18,618 bases of DNA from the NCBI GenBank assembly GCA_040002995.1, contig JBDUDK010000072.1, forward strand, positions 1 through 18,618. The letters run 5' to 3'. The notes beneath the pieces were generated by a model. It saw only the letters and a list, made by a program, of their open reading frames with translations, was not told where the DNA came from and ran no database searches. The position numbers were made by a program, and so were the translations under genes. This document shows positions 14,903 to 18,618 of the stretch, in pieces (within the stretch, counting starts at the first letter, position 1; every line of letters begins with the position of its first letter). This DNA is from JBDUDK01 sp040002995. Its GTDB lineage: Bacteria > Actinomycetota > Acidimicrobiia > Acidimicrobiales > Ilumatobacteraceae.

Positions 14903-14912
14903 CTGGGTAAAC
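14887..14912 (-). promoter_or_regulatory. Overlapping reverse promoter of the minus-strand PAP2 gene
   Basis: On the minus strand GTTT (14909-14912), 16 bases and TGGTAG (14887-14892) match the same pattern with one mismatch in the -10 element. It overlaps the plus-strand promoter almost completely, so the two divergent PAP2 transcripts may compete or be co-regulated. Confidence 0.42.
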
Positions 14913-14920
14913 CGACTCGT

Positions 14921-15703
14921 ATGGATGCGCATCCTCTAGACCGGCCCCGTGTACTCGCCGCCTATCCGGTGGCCGAGACGTGGCAGGAAGACCTGGTGGC
15001 GCGGGCGCGCCACGACGGATGGGTGCGCACGTCGGCCAAGATTCTCGTCGCGTCATACGTGGTGCTCGCCGCGGCCATGGTCGGCCTCGGGCTGTCGGTC
15101 TCGCACTTCGGTCCCATCTCGCGGTGGGACAACAGCGTGGTCGGCTGGTTCTCCGATCATCGATCGTCGGGGTGGAACGACGCGGCGAAGGCGCTATCGG
15201 CGCTCACTGACACCGTCACGATCGCCGCGGTGGCCGTCGCCACCCTCCTCGTGTTGGCCTGGCGACGCCGTTGGGTGGACATGCTGGTGCTCGGGATCGG
15301 ATTGCCGCTGGAGTTGTTGGTGCTGACGACCGCCACGTTTACGGTCGACCGTCCCCGGCCCGACGTGGAACGACTCGGACGGCTGCCGGGCACTGCGAGC
15401 TTTCCATCCGGCCATACCGCCGCGGGAATCGTTTGCTACGGCGGGATCCTCGTGTTGCTTTCACGCAACCGCCGCCCGGTCCCGCGTGCCGCATTGGCGG
15501 CCGGCTCGCTGCTCGTCGCCCTCCTCGTCGCCGGGGTTGGGTTTTCACGCGTCTATCAAGGACTGCACTTCCCCACCGATGTCATGGCGGGCGCGGTCTA
15601 CGGCGCAGGTTGCCTCGCGGTGGCAGTACTAATCACTGCGATCTGTGCCGACGTCCGAGCTGACCGCGACGCCCGCTATCGTGTGAAAGGCTGTTTCAGG
15701 TGA
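14921..15703 (+). CDS. PAP2-family membrane phosphatase
   Basis: This 260-residue PAP2 protein is the first gene of a lipid operon. About 40 soluble residues precede five or six hydrophobic segments (about 41-62, 98-114, 120-138, 166-181, 190-208 and 222-242). PSGH is at 162-165 and S209-R210-x5-H216-x3-D220 is intact. The first motif reads TVDRPRP, with Thr139 where the canonical K-x6-RP lysine would be. The catalytic His pair and Asp remain, so activity is plausible. The stop overlaps the next start as GTGA, so it is translationally coupled to the lipid kinase, which suggests phosphatase and kinase act on the same lipid pool. Confidence 0.88.
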   Translation: MDAHPLDRPRVLAAYPVAETWQEDLVARARHDGWVRTSAKILVASYVVLAAAMVGLGLSVSHFGPISRWDNSVVGWFSDHRSSGWNDAAKALSALTDTVTIAAVAVATLLVLAWRRRWVDMLVLGIGLPLELLVLTTATFTVDRPRPDVERLGRLPGTASFPSGHTAAGIVCYGGILVLLSRNRRPVPRAALAAGSLLVALLVAGVGFSRVYQGLHFPTDVMAGAVYGAGCLAVAVLITAICADVRADRDARYRVKGCFR

Positions 15704-16587
15704 AGACGATCGCCGTCATAGCGAAGCGCGACAAGTCCTTCGGCGGCGGGTTGGAGGAGCTGCGCCGTCGTCTTGCCGAGGCCGGCCATCCCGACCCGAT
15801 ATGGCTCGAGATTTCGAAAAGCCGGCAGGCGACCAAGAAGGCCCGCCAAGCGATCAAGCGAGGCGCCGACCTGATTCTGGTCTGGGGAGGCGACGGTACC
15901 GTGCAGCGTTGCGTCGACGCCGTGGCGGGCTCGGGCGTCCGCCTCGGAGTTATGCCGGCCGGCACGGCGAACCTCTTCGCGACGAATATGGGGATTCCCA
16001 AGGATCTCGAAGGCGCTCTGGCGGTCGCGCTTGGTGGACACGAACGTAAGATCGATGTCGGCGTGCTGAACGGCGAACGCTTCGCCGTCATGGCGGGCGT
16101 CGGCTTCGATGCGTTCATGATCAGGGGGGCTGCGGGGGCGAGCAAAGAGCGTCTCGGCCGAGTCGCCTACATCCGTTCTGGGCTACGCGCCATCAAGAAG
16201 AACCGCGTGCAGGCCCGAGTCACAGTCGACGGCACGACGTGGTTCAACGGCAAGGCGAGCTGCGTGCTCATCGGCAACGTCGGCACCGTTCTCGGCGGTT
16301 TACAGGTCTTCGAGAACGCGACGCCCGACGACGGGGTTCTTGAGGTGGGAGTCGTGACGGCCAAGGGCATGTGGCAATGGCTGCGAGTGTTCTCGCGCGT
16401 CGCGACTCACCACGCCGACCGGTCTCCCCTCGTAGAAACGACACACGGTCACGAGGTCGAGATCCGCGTCAAGCGCCCGACACCGTACGAGCTGGACGGA
16501 GGTGCCCGTCCCGCGACTCGTCGTTTTAAGATTCGCGTCGAGCCCGCCGCGATTGCCGTCGGCGCGCCCGTTGCACCACCCTCATGA
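15700..16587 (+). CDS. Diacylglycerol kinase-family lipid kinase
   Basis: This 295-residue DAGK-family protein has the nucleotide-binding GGDGT at 63-67 and PAGTANLFA at 86-94, plus the family's KIDVGVLNGERF strand-turn-strand and a DDGVLEVGVV segment. It begins with GTG inside the stop of the PAP2 gene, with AAAGG about nine bases upstream. It ends in an ATGA overlap with the PLD gene. It has the same length as the kinase at 55-942 but different loop sequence (PAGTAN versus PGGTRN), so the two are probably not recent duplicates. Lipid substrate unknown; phosphatidate production from diacylglycerol is the usual default. Confidence 0.92.
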   Translation: MKTIAVIAKRDKSFGGGLEELRRRLAEAGHPDPIWLEISKSRQATKKARQAIKRGADLILVWGGDGTVQRCVDAVAGSGVRLGVMPAGTANLFATNMGIPKDLEGALAVALGGHERKIDVGVLNGERFAVMAGVGFDAFMIRGAAGASKERLGRVAYIRSGLRAIKKNRVQARVTVDGTTWFNGKASCVLIGNVGTVLGGLQVFENATPDDGVLEVGVVTAKGMWQWLRVFSRVATHHADRSPLVETTHGHEVEIRVKRPTPYELDGGARPATRRFKIRVEPAAIAVGAPVAPPS

Positions 16588-17762
16588 GCGGTGCTCCGGT
16601 TGCCGTCGATCGGACGGCGCGTTTCCGGCGTGCTCTTGAAGGGATCATCGGTGTACCGGCCACTGAAGGCAACCGCATCGACATCCTGCGCAACGGCGAC
16701 GAGATCTTTCCCGCGATGCTGAAAGCGATCGAGGAGGCGGAACACACCGTCGACTTCCTCACGTTCGTCTACTGGAGCGGCAGCATCGGAACCAAGTTTG
16801 CCGAAGCCTTGTCGGCACGCGCCAAGGCCGGTGTGCGCGTCCGTGTGGTGCTCGATGGTCTCGGGGCGCACCCGATGGACAAGGCGCTGATCTCGAAGAT
16901 GGGTGACAGCGGCGTCCTCGTGCGATGGTTTCGGCCTCTGCACCGGTTCCGGCCGACGCAAGTGAATCACCGCACCCACCGCAAGGTTCTGATCGCCGAC
17001 GAGTCGGTGGGTTTCACCGGTGGGGTCGGCATCGCCGACGTATGGCTCGGAGATGCACGCAACGAGAACGAATGGCGAGACACCCACTTCAGGATCGAAG
17101 GCCCCGCCGTCGATGGTTTGCGCGCCGCCTTTCTCGACAACTGGGCCGAGACCGACCCAGTGCTCTTCGATGAGAGCATCGACCGTTTCCCCGAACAGCC
17201 AAAGCCGGGGGATGCGGTCGTCCAATGCGTCCGTGGCGCGTCTGAAACAGGTTGGAGCGACATTTCCACCCTCTTCAACACTCTGGTGCAACTCGCTTGC
17301 GAGCGCGTCCGTGTGACAACCGCGTACTTCGTACCGGACGAGGATCTGACGGAACGTCTCTGTCGAGCCGCGCAGCGGGGAGTGCGGGTCGAGATCCTGC
17401 TTCCGGGGCCCTTCGCCGACAAGCGCTTCGTACAACTCGCGGGCGAAGCCACCTACGACGAGTTGCTATCGGCGGGCGTCAAGCTCTGGCATTACCAACC
17501 GACGATGCTCCACGCCAAGGTGATGACCGTCGACGGCCTGGTTGCCAACGTTGGGTCGGCCAACCTCAACAACCGGTCGATGGCGCTCGATGAAGAGATC
17601 AACGTCGTCGTAATCAATCCCGCGTTGGTGCAGATACTCGACGAGCACTTCGACGAAGACTGTTCCCGGAGCGTGGCGATCGAGCCGGGGGGATGGGAGC
17701 ACCGGTCGATCGCGCAGCGAGTGGCTGAGCGTGTTGTTCAGCCGCTCAGGTGGTCCTCGTAA
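16584..17762 (+). CDS. Phospholipase D-family protein, cardiolipin-synthase-like
   Basis: This 392-residue protein has two intact HKD motifs: H132-x-K134-x4-D139 followed by GFTGGVGI, and H310-x-K312-x4-D317 followed by NVGSANLNNRS. This two-motif layout and the spacing match bacterial cardiolipin synthases, which join two phosphatidylglycerols or phosphatidylglycerol and phosphatidylethanolamine. The N-terminal membrane helices of ClsA are missing, so it is closer to ClsB-type peripheral enzymes, or could be another phosphatidyl transferase or phospholipase D. The ATG overlaps the kinase stop by four bases. The stop is followed directly, with no spacer, by the stop of the convergent membrane-protein gene. 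Confidence 0.9.
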   Translation: MSGAPVAVDRTARFRRALEGIIGVPATEGNRIDILRNGDEIFPAMLKAIEEAEHTVDFLTFVYWSGSIGTKFAEALSARAKAGVRVRVVLDGLGAHPMDKALISKMGDSGVLVRWFRPLHRFRPTQVNHRTHRKVLIADESVGFTGGVGIADVWLGDARNENEWRDTHFRIEGPAVDGLRAAFLDNWAETDPVLFDESIDRFPEQPKPGDAVVQCVRGASETGWSDISTLFNTLVQLACERVRVTTAYFVPDEDLTERLCRAAQRGVRVEILLPGPFADKRFVQLAGEATYDELLSAGVKLWHYQPTMLHAKVMTVDGLVANVGSANLNNRSMALDEEINVVVINPALVQILDEHFDEDCSRSVAIEPGGWEHRSIAQRVAERVVQPLRWSS

Positions 17763-18493
17763 TCAGCGATCACGGCTCGCCAAAACCTCGATCACCTCTA
17801 TCGCCTCCGTCACTTCGCGGGACGCGAGGCGCGACGCGGGGCGGGGGGCCGGCAGTAGTCGGACGGGCTCAGGCACTCGAGAACTCATCGAGGGCGGCGG
17901 CGACGCGACGATGACGACGCTGGCGAGTCCGTTGACATCCGAGATGCTGGGTGTCATCAGCAACGAGACCTCCATGGCCACGAACAGCGCGCCGACGTAG
18001 ATCAACAGATAGAGGCCCAGGGTCAGTTGCGCGCTCTTCCAGGCCCCGAGCACGAGGGCGGTGTACCACGACGTTGCGGAGACCGCCGCCGCGACGCTCA
18101 ACTGGTGAAGGAAGGGGAGCGTCAACTGGACCCTGCCTTCGCGCAACGCCGTCGAGAGCCGAGGGAACGTGAATCGGTGGGCGATCGTGCCATTAGGCGT
18201 GATGACCGCGACGACGACCATCTTGGCCCAGAACCGTTGACTCGGATGGGTGCCTGTAGCTACGAGTGCGAAGCCGCTCGCGATGAGTAATCCCAAACCG
18301 ACCATGACGCAGCGCGTGGCGACGTGCATCACCACCTGCAAGGTGTGGTCGGTGCGCCGGCGGCGTACGCAGCTCACAAAGACGAGGTCGCTAACGGTGG
18401 CTCCGCCTACACCGAACGCGATGCCGACGAGATGGCCGATAAGGCGACGACATGAAGGGTGGTCGTGACCGACGAAACCGTGGACAGCGTCAC
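17763..18493 (-). CDS. Multi-pass membrane protein with an apparent frameshift
   Basis: The continuous frame (18377-17763, 204 residues) begins at a GTG inside obviously coding sequence. Upstream in that frame, HLVGIAFGVGGATVSDLVF reads as a good transmembrane segment, but there is no start codon before a stop at 18549. In the next frame a GTG at 18493 has a perfect AAGGAG (18500-18505) and encodes VTLSTVSSVTTTLHVVAL. This joins smoothly to IGHLVGIAF if one base is restored near 18441-18445, where the plus strand reads AAGG. The composite has about five helices and a proline- and arginine-rich C-terminus. I do not recognise the family. Either a real frameshift has inactivated the gene or this is a one-base sequencing error. 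Confidence 0.7.
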
Positions 18494-18618
18494 CGGGATC
18501 TCCTTGACGTGGAGCCCGATTAGACGCCGTTCCACCTCGAAGGCGTCGTCACCGGTGCTCGTGGTTGCAATCCGCCCACCCGAGCCCGAGACATCCGGAG
18601 CCCGCCGCTACCTGTTGT

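Noticed and set aside
18494..18618. Possible coding end at the right edge, minus strand
   Set aside because: A short open stretch exists in the frame of the GTG at 18493, but it has no start codon, no known motif and a stop near 18612, so I left it unassigned apart from the ribosome site at 18500-18505.

Overview
The window is GC-rich and gene-dense. GTG and TTG starts are frequent, stop and start codons often overlap, and there are two GAF-ANTAR regulators plus a STAS protein. This points to a high-GC actinobacterium, possibly an acidimicrobial or thermoleophilial lineage, but no rRNA or marker gene is present to fix the taxon. I see no phage, transposon, tRNA or CRISPR signal. It reads as a chromosomal stress and envelope region.

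Layout. (1) 1-1350, minus strand: a three-copy 13-bp tandem repeat at the edge, a diacylglycerol-kinase-like lipid kinase and a BON-domain protein. (2) 1482-2057: a four-helix membrane protein followed by a strong hairpin. (3) 2316-4353: a signalling block of a STAS anti-sigma-antagonist-like protein and two GAF-ANTAR regulators. (4) 4365-5681, minus: a divergent NRAMP-related transporter. (5) 5978-10386: a small zinc-ribbon protein, trehalose-6-phosphate synthase, and a trehalose-phosphatase fused to a GH15 glycoside hydrolase. (6) 10467-10613: a 48-residue membrane protein. (7) 10813-13984: a GT4 glycosyltransferase, its usual helical partner module as a separate gene, and a GH130 mannoside phosphorylase/hydrolase. 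(8) 13975-17762: two divergent PAP2 phosphatases, the second translationally coupled to a second lipid kinase and then a phospholipase-D/cardiolipin-synthase-like enzyme. (9) 17763-18493, minus: a multi-pass membrane protein with an apparent frameshift near its N-terminus.

Genes without a neighbour are few. The 258 bases at 2058-2315 hold a terminator-like hairpin and otherwise nothing I can assign. The 296 bases at 5682-5977 hold two divergent promoters. The 199 bases at 10614-10812 hold tandem hairpins. I see nothing assignable in 18506-18618.

The main observation is regulatory. Three exact copies of GTTT-N16-GGGTA lie upstream of three transcription units: the zinc-ribbon/otsA/otsB operon, the divergent NRAMP gene, and the 48-residue membrane protein. 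One-mismatch forms with the same 16-base spacer lie on both strands between the two divergent PAP2 genes, and a weaker form precedes the BON gene. This matches the promoter type of the general-stress sigma factors of actinobacteria (SigF/SigB group). The window therefore looks like a stress regulon joining compatible-solute synthesis, metal transport, phospholipid remodelling and small membrane proteins, with a partner-switching-type STAS protein and ANTAR regulators encoded among them.
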